From an uncultured Lachnoclostridium sp. (GTDB lineage: Bacteria > Bacillota > Clostridia > Lachnospirales > Lachnospiraceae): 64,000 nucleotides of DNA. Positions 33,673-41,390 of the stretch are shown here, piece by piece. Each line of letters starts with the position of its first letter. The first letter of the stretch is position 1. The position numbers were made by a program, and so were the translations under genes. Location of the stretch: NCBI GenBank assembly GCA_944381625.1, contig CALWLW010000016.1, forward strand, positions 18,431 to 82,430, read 5' to 3'. The notes under the pieces were generated by a model. That model searched no databases, was not told where the DNA came from, and saw only the letters and a list, made by a program, of their open reading frames with translations.

Positions 33673-35379
33673 CTATTCCACATCTTTCAGAGCCGCCAGG
33701 TCTTCTTCTCCGGTCCGTACCTTCACTACCTTCTGCACGTTGTAGACGAAGATCTTTCCGTCTCCAATATGCCCGGTGTACAGGGCTTTTTTGGCCGTCT
33801 CGATGACCTTGTCGATGGGGACGTTGCCCACGATGACTTCGATCTTCATCTTCGGCAGCACGGTCACATCCATCTCCACGCCGCGGTAGCGTTCGCCCGC
33901 GCCCTTCTGGATACCGCAGCCCATGACCTGGGTGACGGTCATGCCGGTGATGCCGATGGCGTTCAGGGCGTTTTTCAGCGTATCATATCTGGAGTGCTTT
34001 GCGATGATAGAGACCTTATACATGCCGGTAGGCGAATCCAGAGGAGCGGATGCGGCTACGCTGACAGCGGCGTTTTTCTGCGCCTCGGTAGCGTATTCAT
34101 AGACATCCTCGCCCAGATCCGTGTTCTCGTTGGCTTCCATGCCGGTGGAGACGTCGGAGATGCTGAATCCGGCGTAGGCGCTTGCCAGCCCGTGTTCATG
34201 ATAGTCCAGTCCGTCGATCTCCACTTCTGCCGGAACACGCAGCCCGATCACCAGGTCGATTACTTTGAAAATGATCGTCATGGATACGGTTACCCATGCG
34301 ATGACAGAGATAACGCCCAGGCACTGTACGCCGAAGAAATGGAAGCCGCCGCCGTAAAATACGCCGCCGTCCAGGGCGAAGAGACCGGTCATCAGGGTTC
34401 CGGCCGCGCCGCAGACGCCGTGGACAGAGACCGCGCCCACAGGATCGTCTACCTTGGCCACATTGTCAAAGAATTCCACGGACAGCACCAGAAGGATTCC
34501 GGCGATGAGGCCGATGAAGAATGCTCCTGTGGTGGAGACCATATCGCAGCCTGCGGTGATGGCCACCAGACCTGCCAGGGAACCGTTGAAGGACATGGAC
34601 ACGTCCGGCTTTTTGTAGCGGATCCAGGTGAAGATCATCACCGTACAGGTGGCCACGGCCGCGGACATATTGGTGTTTACAAAAATCTGGCTGGCGCTGA
34701 GCATATCTGCATCGGTGCTCATGGCCACGGTGCTGGCGCCGTTGAATCCGAACCAGCAGAACCACAGGATGAAGACGCCCAGAGCCGCCGCGGTCAGGTT
34801 GTGGCCCAGGATGGCGTGGGGCTTTCCGTCCTTCCCGTATTTACCGATACGGGGTCCCAGCATCTTGGCGCCGATGCAGGCCGTGACGCCGCCTACCATA
34901 TGGACCGCAGTACTTCCGGCGAAATCGTGGAAGCCCAGGCTTGAAAGCCAGCCGCCGCCCCAGATCCAATGTCCGGAGATGGGATAGACGATCAGGGAAA
35001 TCATGGCGCTGTAGATACAGTAGGCTTTAAAATTGGTGCGTTCCGCCATGGAACCGGAGACGATGGTAGCTGCGGTGGCGCAGAAAACCGTCTGAAAGAT
35101 CACGTAACAGGGAAGCGGAAGCGTTCCAAAATCATAAGTACCGCGGATGAACGGGTCAAATCCGCCGATCAGGGCGCCGGTGCCGCCGAACATGATGCCG
35201 AAACCGACGAACCAGTAGATAGGCGTCCCGATACAGAAGTCCATCAGGTTCTTCATAAGAATATTTCCAGTGTTTTTTGCCCGGGTCATTCCCGCTTCGC
35301 AAAGGGCAAAGCCAGCCTGCATCAGGAAGACAAGAGCCGCGCCGAACAGGGTCCAGATTACATCGACAGATGAATACAT
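33673..35379 (-). CDS. amt: ammonium transporter Amt fused to a PII (GlnB/GlnK) domain
   Basis: 568 residues from ATG 35379, preferred because AGGAGGA lies 8 bases before it; ATG 35400 is the alternative. The Amt channel (1-400) shows FMQAGFALCEAGMTRAKNT, the twin-His region (FHDFAGSTAVHMVGG and GAVSVHGVCGAAGTL) and 11 helices. A linker follows, then a complete PII domain (MYKVSIIAKHSRYDTLKNALNAIGITGMTVTQVMG, T-loop with GERYRGVEM, and the GDGKIFVYNVQKVVKVRTGEE C-terminal motif). The T-loop Tyr is kept. The regulator normally docks on the channel from a separate protein; here it is tethered. Confidence 0.93.
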   Translation of the reverse strand: MYSSVDVIWTLFGAALVFLMQAGFALCEAGMTRAKNTGNILMKNLMDFCIGTPIYWFVGFGIMFGGTGALIGGFDPFIRGTYDFGTLPLPCYVIFQTVFCATAATIVSGSMAERTNFKAYCIYSAMISLIVYPISGHWIWGGGWLSSLGFHDFAGSTAVHMVGGVTACIGAKMLGPRIGKYGKDGKPHAILGHNLTAAALGVFILWFCWFGFNGASTVAMSTDADMLSASQIFVNTNMSAAVATCTVMIFTWIRYKKPDVSMSFNGSLAGLVAITAGCDMVSTTGAFFIGLIAGILLVLSVEFFDNVAKVDDPVGAVSVHGVCGAAGTLMTGLFALDGGVFYGGGFHFFGVQCLGVISVIAWVTVSMTIIFKVIDLVIGLRVPAEVEIDGLDYHEHGLASAYAGFSISDVSTGMEANENTDLGEDVYEYATEAQKNAAVSVAASAPLDSPTGMYKVSIIAKHSRYDTLKNALNAIGITGMTVTQVMGCGIQKGAGERYRGVEMDVTVLPKMKIEVIVGNVPIDKVIETAKKALYTGHIGDGKIFVYNVQKVVKVRTGEEDLAALKDVE

Positions 35380-35441
35380 AGATTGTTCCTCCTCATTCAT
35401 TTTTCATAAAACTCCTCGTAAGCGATTCTCTTTTCAGGCCT

Positions 35442-35474
35442 GGAAAAAGAAAAGAGCGCTGAGAATCTCAGCGC
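35442..35474 (-). terminator. leader terminator (attenuator) before amt
   Basis: On the minus strand, GCGCTGAG-att-CTCAGCGC (35474-35456) is followed by a T-rich run, TCTTTTCTTTTTCC (35455-35442). It lies between the promoter (35518-35490) and the amt start (35379). Confidence 0.75.
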
Positions 35475-35489
35475 CCTTGCTTAGGTGTG

Positions 35490-35518
35490 ATTATAGGCGC
35501 TATCTTTTGGTTTGTCAA
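35490..35518 (-). promoter_or_regulatory. consensus sigma-A promoter of amt
   Basis: Minus strand: TTGACA (35518-35513), 17 bases, TATAAT (35495-35490). Both boxes are perfect, so control is more likely by termination in the leader than by promoter strength. Confidence 0.85.
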
Positions 35519-35653
35519 CCATATTTTAGAAAATATGCCCGGCGTGCCGGCGGGACGCGTGTCTTCGGACCATGGACGTGCCGGCGGAGCATGCTCGGAA
35601 GTTGATGAGTAAACGGCGACGGGAGAACTGATAAAATATTTCGATAAGAACCT

Positions 35654-35670
35654 TTAGAATTGACTAACTA
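35654..35670 (+). promoter_or_regulatory. operator-like motif TTAG-N6-CTAACTA, copy 1
   Basis: Located about 80 bases before the 26-residue peptide gene that starts the P-type ATPase operon. The same motif is found at 38245-38261 ahead of the HMA protein gene. The form resembles metalloregulator (DtxR-type) sites. Confidence 0.55.
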
Positions 35671-35752
35671 TCGGCAGATTTGCTAGTCTTAAATTACAGG
35701 TAGGAGCTGGAATGCTGTTATTTGACAATATGAAAAAGGACCGGTGCATCAT

Positions 35753-35833
35753 ATGAAAAAACACAAATTTTGGGCATGGGCCATGATCTTCTGTCTTTTC
35801 ATGGTCATGTATACAGGTTACAAGCACAAGTAG
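35753..35833 (+). CDS. 26-residue membrane peptide of the P-type ATPase operon
   Basis: ATG 35753 to TAG 35833 reads MKKHKFWAWAMIFCLFMVM, then YTGYKHK: one membrane helix with basic ends. AAAAAGGACCGG precedes it. The next gene begins 15 bases after its stop, so it is the first gene of the operon. Positive ends and a single helix suit an accessory peptide that binds the pump. Too short for normal gene calling. Confidence 0.65.
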   Translation: MKKHKFWAWAMIFCLFMVMYTGYKHK

Positions 35834-35848
35834 AGGAGGAATGACAGA

Positions 35849-36118
35849 ATGCTGAAATGTTTGGAGTGTCTGGATGTGAAGAAGCTTGGTATCTTTGCAG
35901 GAGGAGTTCTTTTTGGAACTGCCGGGATCAAGATCCTGGCCAGCCAGGACGCCAAGAAGTTCTATGTGAACTGTGTGGCGGCAGGGCTTCGGGCGAAAGA
36001 GTGCGTGATGACCACGGCGGCGTCCGTGCAGGAGAACGCGGACGATATTCTGGCTGAGGCACAGGAGATCAACCGCCGCAGAGAGGAAGAAGTCGTGGAG
36101 GACGAATCGGAAGAATAA
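35849..36118 (+). CDS. DUF6110-like small membrane-associated protein
   Basis: 89 residues with GAGGAGG upstream. MLKCLECLDVKKLGIFAGGVLFGTAGIKILASQDAKKFYVNC has one weak membrane segment (15-30); the C-terminal half is helical and very acidic (AEAQEINRRREEEVVEDESEE). CLEC near the start may bind metal. These small proteins occur next to P1B-type ATPases in Clostridia; the family name is from memory. The ATPase starts two bases after its stop. Confidence 0.65.
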   Translation: MLKCLECLDVKKLGIFAGGVLFGTAGIKILASQDAKKFYVNCVAAGLRAKECVMTTAASVQENADDILAEAQEINRRREEEVVEDESEE

Positions 36119-36119
36119 C

Positions 36120-38222
36120 ATGAAGTTCGTGATTAAACATGAGATCCGGGGACGGATGCGTGTCCGCCTGTGTCTGGGACAGTTAAGCGTCCCCCAGGCG
36201 GATCTTTTTTATTACTATTTATGCGCCTGCCCGCAGGTGCGGGAGGTAAAAGTCTATGAAAGAACCGCGGGAGCGGCAGTGGTCTATGAAGGGGAGCGGG
36301 CGGAGCTTCTGGAATACATCAGCCGTTTTTCCCTGAAAGACGAGTCGCTGAAAGCGCTGGTGCCAAGGAACAGCGGAAGGGCGCTGAATCAGGAATATCA
36401 GGAAAAACTGATTCAGAAAGTGAGCATGCGCGTTTTCACCAAATGCTTTCTTCCGTCGTGGCTGAGAGCCGTTTACACGGCGTTTCAGGCGGTGAAATAT
36501 ATCGCGAAGGGTCTGCAGTGTCTGAGCAGAGGACGTCTGGAGGTGGAGGTGCTGGACGCCACGGCTGTGACGGTTTCCATTGCCAGGATGGATTTTGATA
36601 CGGCAGGATCCATCATGTTCCTGCTGGGCGTGGGCGAACTTCTGGAAGAGTGGACCCATAAGAAATCCGTGGGAGATCTGGCCAGAAGCATGTCCCTGCA
36701 CATTGAAAAAGTATGGCTGTACGCGGAGGGGCAGGAGGTTCTGGTTCCCATCAGCCAGGTGCAGGAAGGGGATCTGATATCCGTACATATGGGGAGCATG
36801 ATCCCGCTGGACGGAATCGTGGAAGACGGGGAGGCCATGGTGAATCAGGCGTCCATGACCGGAGAGTCCATACCGGTGAAGAAGGAAAAGGACGCTTATG
36901 TGTACGCGGGCACCGCGGTGGAAGAAGGAAGCCTGCTGATCCGCGTGAAAAAGGCCGCCGGTTCCACCCGGTTTGAGCGGATCGTGAGCATGATCGAGGA
37001 GTCTGAGAAGCTGAAATCTTCCCTGGAGGGTAAGGCGGAGAGCCTGGCGGATGCGCTGGTGCCCTGGAGCCTGGGCGGAACGGCGCTTACCTGGCTTTTG
37101 ACCAGAAACGTGTCCAAGGCATTGTCGATCCTTATGGTGGACTTCTCCTGTGCGCTGAAATTGTCCATGCCGCTGGCTGTGCTTTCGGCCATGAGGGAGG
37201 CGGGAAACTATCAGATCACCGTCAAAGGCGGCAAATTCCTGGAGACCATGGCGGAGGCGGACACCATCGTGTTCGACAAGACCGGCACGCTGACGAAGGC
37301 AAAGCCCACAGTGGCGGACATCGTGGCCTTTGAGGGACGGGACCCGCAGGAGATGCTGCGGATCGCCGCCTGCCTGGAGGAGCATTTCCCTCATTCCATC
37401 GCCAACGCGGTGATCCAGGAATCCCTGCGGCGCGGCCTGGTACACGACGAGATGCATTCCAAGGTGGATTATATTGTGGCCCATGGCATTGCCACCTACA
37501 TAGGAGAGGAACGGGCGATCATCGGAAGCTACCACTTTGTTTTTGAAGACGAAAAATGTGTGATCCCGCAGGGGGAAGAACATCGTTTTCAGGAACTTCC
37601 GGAAGAATATTCCCATCTGTATCTGGCCATCGGGGGGCGTCTGGCCGCTGTCATCTGTATTGAGGACCCGCTGAGAGAGGAAGCGCCGGAAGTGGTCGCA
37701 GATCTGAAAAAGCTGGGTATTTCCAAAGTCGTCATGATGACGGGGGACGGAGAGCGGACCGCCCGGGCCATCGCCGCCCGGGTAGGCGTGGACGAGTACT
37801 ATTCGGAGGTCCTGCCGGAGGACAAAGCCAGCTTTGTGGAGGCGGAGAAAAAGAAAGGGCGGAAAGTGGTGATGGTGGGAGACGGCATCAACGATTCGCC
37901 GGCCCTGTCTGCCGCCGACGTGGGCATTGCCATCAGCGAAGGGGCGGAGATTGCCAGGGAGATTGCGGATATCACCATCTCCGAGGACGCGCTGCATCAG
38001 CTGGTGACGCTGAAGGCAGTCAGCAACGCACTCTTAAAACGGGTTCGGTTCAATTACCGGTTTGTGATCGGCTTTAACCTGGGATTGATCGTGCTGGGAG
38101 TGGGAGGGATTCTCACACCGTCCGCATCGGCGCTCCTGCACAATGGCTCTACACTGGCGGTCAGCCTGAAGAGTATGACCAATCTGCTGAAAGAGCCGGA
38201 AGAGACTTGCCAGAACTCCTGA
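36120..38222 (+). CDS. heavy-metal P1B-type ATPase with SCALK transmembrane motif
   Basis: 700 residues. An N-terminal HMA-like domain (1-75) lacks CxxC. The actuator shows VNQASMTGESIPVKK, the phosphorylation site is DKTGTLTK with Asp386, and the nucleotide domain has VMMTGDGERTARAIA and MVGDGINDSPALSAADVGIA. The canonical CPC of the metal-site helix is replaced by SCALKLS near 343-349 (DFSCALKLSMP), so metal specificity cannot be taken from copper pumps. The operon with a 26-residue peptide and a DUF6110-like gene, and the shared operator motif with an iron-type HMA gene, point to iron or manganese as candidates. Confidence 0.88.
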   Translation: MKFVIKHEIRGRMRVRLCLGQLSVPQADLFYYYLCACPQVREVKVYERTAGAAVVYEGERAELLEYISRFSLKDESLKALVPRNSGRALNQEYQEKLIQKVSMRVFTKCFLPSWLRAVYTAFQAVKYIAKGLQCLSRGRLEVEVLDATAVTVSIARMDFDTAGSIMFLLGVGELLEEWTHKKSVGDLARSMSLHIEKVWLYAEGQEVLVPISQVQEGDLISVHMGSMIPLDGIVEDGEAMVNQASMTGESIPVKKEKDAYVYAGTAVEEGSLLIRVKKAAGSTRFERIVSMIEESEKLKSSLEGKAESLADALVPWSLGGTALTWLLTRNVSKALSILMVDFSCALKLSMPLAVLSAMREAGNYQITVKGGKFLETMAEADTIVFDKTGTLTKAKPTVADIVAFEGRDPQEMLRIAACLEEHFPHSIANAVIQESLRRGLVHDEMHSKVDYIVAHGIATYIGEERAIIGSYHFVFEDEKCVIPQGEEHRFQELPEEYSHLYLAIGGRLAAVICIEDPLREEAPEVVADLKKLGISKVVMMTGDGERTARAIAARVGVDEYYSEVLPEDKASFVEAEKKKGRKVVMVGDGINDSPALSAADVGIAISEGAEIAREIADITISEDALHQLVTLKAVSNALLKRVRFNYRFVIGFNLGLIVLGVGGILTPSASALLHNGSTLAVSLKSMTNLLKEPEETCQNS

Positions 38223-38244
38223 TCATATGGTATAGTGAAAAGAG

Positions 38245-38261
38245 TTAGAAAAAACTAACTA
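38245..38261 (+). promoter_or_regulatory. operator-like motif TTAG-N6-CTAACTA, copy 2
   Basis: GTTAG-AAAAAA-CTAAC is an inverted repeat 81 bases before the HMA protein start and matches copy 1 at 35654-35670 in all 11 fixed positions. Confidence 0.55.
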
Positions 38262-38341
38262 AATGGATGCGCCTGTTTTGGCAGGCGCCGTGAATATGAA
38301 AGTTCAGATTTTCACTGGATATTTTATCAGGAGGGAATGTT

Positions 38342-38710
38342 ATGGGAAACGCAATTATCATTGCCGCGTTGATTTTAATCGCTGTGTTCGCGGTCAGAAG
38401 CTACTGTAAGAAGCTGAAGCAGGGATGCTGCGGCGGAGGGGGAGATCAGACGGCCAAGACCGGGCCTGAGGATCGGGATGTTTCCCATTACCCCTATACA
38501 TACCGGATCGGCGTCGAAGGCATGACCTGTAAGAACTGTGAGGCACGCATGGAAAATGCACTGAACCGGCAGGATGGATATTACGCGGAGATCAGCCTGA
38601 AGAAAAAAGGAGGAATTCTCCGTGCCAAGGCGCCGGTATCCCGCGACGACGTGCGGGTGCTGACCGCAAAGACCGGTTATACTCTGTCGGAATTTGAGCC
38701 GGAGGAATAG
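38342..38710 (+). CDS. FeoB-associated-type membrane protein with HMA domain
   Basis: 122 residues with AGGAGGGAATGTT upstream. Residues 4-21 form a membrane helix (AIIIAALILIAVFAVRSY), and KLKQGCCGGGGD follows, as in FeoB-associated Cys-rich proteins. The second half is an HMA domain with the metal-binding GMTCKNCEARMENAL near 60-74. The arrangement suggests a membrane-tethered metal chaperone or binder for the P-type ATPase upstream. The preceding hairpin (GCGCCTG/CAGGCGC, 38267-38290) has no T run. Confidence 0.75.
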   Translation: MGNAIIIAALILIAVFAVRSYCKKLKQGCCGGGGDQTAKTGPEDRDVSHYPYTYRIGVEGMTCKNCEARMENALNRQDGYYAEISLKKKGGILRAKAPVSRDDVRVLTAKTGYTLSEFEPEE

Positions 38711-38796
38711 CCCAGGATATGGGAACCCGCGCCTCCGGCCGCGCAGCGGGTCTTCACAGCTGTCCGGCGCCGCCGGAGGCAGGAAGGAAAAAGAAG

Positions 38797-38825
38797 TTGA
38801 AAATATCACCGGGATGTGATATGAT
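38797..38825 (+). promoter_or_regulatory. sigma-A promoter of a candidate leader/ncRNA
   Basis: TTGAAA, 17 bases, TATGAT. It starts a transcript that would reach a strong terminator at 38949-38993. Confidence 0.65.
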
Positions 38826-38831
38826 TGCCCC

Positions 38832-38993
38832 CATAGATGATGGAAGAGAAAGGACGGGTGAAGTCATGGAGGGCGATGCCGACGGCGACCAGGATACGCA
38901 TAGTTGTCTGGAGAGGGCACTGTCTCATGCAGTCATATGAATAGAGTAAGGTATAGTCTGTAGACGTTTTGACGGGCAGACTATACCTTTTTG
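38832..38993 (+). ncRNA. candidate structured RNA (~160 nt) before the CNNM-type gene
   Basis: Bounded by the promoter at 38797-38825 and a terminator whose 12-bp stem is perfect: AGGTATAGTCTG (38949-38960) with CAGACTATACCT (38977-38988), then TTTTTG. It contains several short stems such as GCC-gac-GGC. The downstream gene starts 45 bases after the terminator. It could be a riboswitch that controls the metal-linked gene or an independent small RNA. It fits no riboswitch class that I could recognise. A 24-codon frame from ATG 38866 is possible. Confidence 0.5.
38949..38993 (+). terminator. strong intrinsic terminator before the CNNM-type gene
   Basis: 12-bp perfect stem with a 16-base loop and a T run; see the candidate RNA entry. 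Confidence 0.85.
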
Positions 38994-39037
38994 TGTATCT
39001 TGAAAGAAAATTGGAAATCATTTAAGAAGAGGAGATT

Positions 39038-40339
39038 ATGCAGGCGATTATATTATTAGTGATATTGATATTTCTGAACGCGGTCTTTGCCAGCGCCGAG
39101 ATCGCGGTGCTGTCCATGAGTGAGACAAAGCTGAGAAAACTGGTGGAGGAAGGCGACAAAAGGGCGCTGAAGCTGAACAGCCTGGTGGAACAGCCGGCCA
39201 GGTTCCTGGCGACGATTCAGGTGGCGATTACGCTGGCAGGCTTCCTGCAGAGTGCGTTCGCCGCGGACACCTTCGCGGACCCGCTGGCCGCGTCGCTGGT
39301 GGAAGCGGGCGTCCCGGTGCCGGAGAGCGTGCTCAGGTCGGCGGCCATTGTGCTGATCACCATCATACTCTCATATTTTACGCTGGTATTCGGAGAACTG
39401 GTGCCCAAGCGTCTGGCCATGAAGAAATCGGAGCAGATGGCGCTGGGCATGTCGGGGATCTTATATCTGGTGGCAAAGGTTTTCGCGCCGCTGGTGTGGC
39501 TCCTGACGGTGTCCACCAACCTGGTGCTGCGCCTGATGGGGATCAGCCCGGAAGAGGAAGAGGACCAGGTAACGGAGGAAGAGATCCGGATGCTTCTGAT
39601 GGAAGGAAGCCAGCAGGGGAATATCCAGCTGGAAGAGACCCAGATGATCCGCAATGTCTTCGAGTTTGACGATATTTCTGTGGATGAGATCTGTACACAC
39701 CGGCGGGAAACGGTGATGCTCTATCTGGAAGATTCTTTGGAGGAGTGGGACGAGGTGATCCGCAGCCACCGCTATACCCAATACCCGGTGGTGGGAGAGA
39801 GCCAGGACGACATCATCGGCGTGCTGGACACCAAGGATTATTTCCGGCTGAACGACCGGAACCGGGAGAATGTGCTGGCTCAGTGCGTGGAAGAAGCGTA
39901 TCTGATCCCGGAGAGCATGAAGGCCAATGTGCTGTTCCGGCAGATGAAAGAAAAACACGTGTATTTTGCCATTCTCATTGACGAGTACGGCGGTATGAGA
40001 GGAATCATCACGGACCATGACCTGATCGAAGCGCTGGTGGGCGACCTGGACGACGAGGAAGAAGCCGGGCGTCCGGAGGATATCTGCAGGCTTGGCGAGA
40101 ACTGCTGGAAGATCCAGGGCGGTGCCAGTCTGGATCAGGTGGAGGAAGCGGTGGGCGTGAAACTCCCCACGGACGTGTTCGATACCTTCAGCGGATATAT
40201 CTGGGGGCTGGCGGGCAGAGTGCCCGATGACGGAGAGCGTTTTGTCTGGGAGACGGACGAACTGGAGATCCGCATTCTGGGCGTGGAGAACCACGTGATC
40301 AAGGAGGCTGTCGTGCGGAAAAAAGAAAAGGAACTGTAA
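39038..40339 (+). CDS. CNNM/CorC (hemolysin-type) transporter or channel
   Basis: 433 residues with AAGAGGAGATT upstream. N-terminal DUF21 domain with about four helices (IILLVILIFLNAVFASAEIAVLSMSETKLRKLVEEGDKRA, then LFGELVPKRLAMKKSE), a CBS pair near 205-330 (HRYTQYPVVGESQDDIIGVLDTKDYF and FAILIDEYGGMRGIITDHDLIEALVGD) and a C-terminal CorC/HlyC domain (GASLDQVEEAVGVKL). The family is linked to Mg2+ or other divalent cation transport. A terminator and candidate RNA precede it. Confidence 0.9.
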   Translation: MQAIILLVILIFLNAVFASAEIAVLSMSETKLRKLVEEGDKRALKLNSLVEQPARFLATIQVAITLAGFLQSAFAADTFADPLAASLVEAGVPVPESVLRSAAIVLITIILSYFTLVFGELVPKRLAMKKSEQMALGMSGILYLVAKVFAPLVWLLTVSTNLVLRLMGISPEEEEDQVTEEEIRMLLMEGSQQGNIQLEETQMIRNVFEFDDISVDEICTHRRETVMLYLEDSLEEWDEVIRSHRYTQYPVVGESQDDIIGVLDTKDYFRLNDRNRENVLAQCVEEAYLIPESMKANVLFRQMKEKHVYFAILIDEYGGMRGIITDHDLIEALVGDLDDEEEAGRPEDICRLGENCWKIQGGASLDQVEEAVGVKLPTDVFDTFSGYIWGLAGRVPDDGERFVWETDELEIRILGVENHVIKEAVVRKKEKEL

Positions 40340-40470
40340 TGTTTTATAAAATTTTTATAAATTTTTTTTAAAATACCCCCTTACGAAATAAAAAATAATT
40401 TGTTATGATATTTATATATTAACAGAGAAATTGTATGGGGAAGGCTGAATTACTGGATAATAGGAAATAC

Positions 40471-40512
40471 AAAAGAACCGGTCGCTCATGGATGTTCGTC
40501 TGGTTCTTTTTG
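40471..40512 (+). terminator. terminator before the 98-aa gene
   Basis: AAAAGAACC (40471-40479) pairs with GGTTCTTTT (40502-40510), with a T run. It can end transcripts from the CNNM-type gene or from an AT-rich promoter near 40405. Confidence 0.7.
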
Positions 40513-40574
40513 TTGTATAGAAAATTTTTCTGAAGTATCCGGGCCGCGGGTACGGTCAGAGAAGGGGGTTTTAC

Positions 40575-40871
40575 ATGTTCGCAATCGGAGAAGAAAGGAC
40601 GAGAGTGACAAAGGGGAAGGTCAACATGCCGGTGCAGTACAAGCTCCGGAAAAAGAATGTCCAGGGGATCTGGGTGGGCAGGCATCTGCTCTATCTGTCG
40701 GATGAGCAGCCGCCGCTGAGATCCAAGGGAAGCGGGGCGATTTTCGACGTGCACATCGACACGAACAACTGTCTCCATGTGCCGGAACGCTACGAAGGCT
40801 TCCAGACCACCATCAGGGGATGCATCAGTACCATTGAACTTGTATTTGAGGAGGCGAAAGGAGATGTTTGA
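40575..40871 (+). CDS. hypothetical protein upstream of the CarD-like regulator
   Basis: 98 residues from ATG 40575 (GAGAAGGGGG upstream). It is soluble and beta-rich (KGKVNMPVQYKLRKKNVQGIWVGRHLLYLSDEQPPLRSKGSGAIFDVHIDTNN). No known motif. It overlaps the CarD-like gene start by 8 bases, so the two are probably co-translated and may work together. Confidence 0.6.
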   Translation: MFAIGEERTRVTKGKVNMPVQYKLRKKNVQGIWVGRHLLYLSDEQPPLRSKGSGAIFDVHIDTNNCLHVPERYEGFQTTIRGCISTIELVFEEAKGDV

Positions 40872-41373
40872 AAAAGGAGAATACATTATGTACGGCCATA
40901 CGGGGATCTGCCGGGTGGATGACATCACCCGCCTGCAGATGCCTGGCGTGGATCAGAAAAGGCTGTATTATGTCCTGGTTCCGGTATCCGTCAAAGGAAG
41001 CCGTATCTATTTTCCTGTGGACAAAGACAATATACATGCCAGGCGCCTGATGTCAGAGAGCGAAGCCTGGGATTTCCTGGATGAGCTGGAGGATATCCAG
41101 GAACTGAAGGTGGAGAATGAAAAGTTCCGGGAGGAGAAGTACAAAGACGCGCTCAATTCCGGGGACCGCCGGCAGTGGGCCGGGATCATCAAGGCTCTGT
41201 ACCGCAGGCAGCAGCTCCGTCTGCGCCAGGGGAAGAAGACAGCGTCCATGGACGAGCGCTATATGAAGATGGCGGAGGACGCGCTGTACAGCGAGCTTGC
41301 CTTCGCCATGGGGAAAAAGAAAGAAGAGATGCTCCCGCTGATTCAGGAGCATCTCGGTAAAGCAAAGGAATAA
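40864..41373 (+). CDS. CarD/CdnL-like transcription regulator
   Basis: 169 residues from ATG 40864, with AGGCGAAAGGAG upstream. The first 65 residues (MFEKGEYIMYGHTGICRVDDITRLQMPGVDQKRLYYVLVPVSVKGSRIYFPVDKD) are the CarD_CdnL_TRCF RNA-polymerase-binding domain. The helical C-terminal part may bind DNA at promoters. Relatives stabilise open complexes at rRNA and other promoters. Convergent with the alcohol dehydrogenase. Confidence 0.85.
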   Translation: MFEKGEYIMYGHTGICRVDDITRLQMPGVDQKRLYYVLVPVSVKGSRIYFPVDKDNIHARRLMSESEAWDFLDELEDIQELKVENEKFREEKYKDALNSGDRRQWAGIIKALYRRQQLRLRQGKKTASMDERYMKMAEDALYSELAFAMGKKKEEMLPLIQEHLGKAKE

Positions 41374-41390
41374 TCCGGCGCGGGCGGCGT

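Noticed and set aside
35442..35518. ANTAR-type twin hairpin antitermination site before amt
   Set aside because: Only one hairpin with a 3-base loop is visible; the paired stems with six-base loops that ANTAR proteins bind are not seen.
36219..37997. 592-codon minus frame across the P-type ATPase gene
   Set aside because: Long only because of codon bias in the real gene; product has no motif and is full of His, Gln and Arg.
38832..38993. yybP-ykoY, M-box or NiCo riboswitch
   Set aside because: The conserved core sequences I remember for these classes are not present; left as an unclassified candidate.
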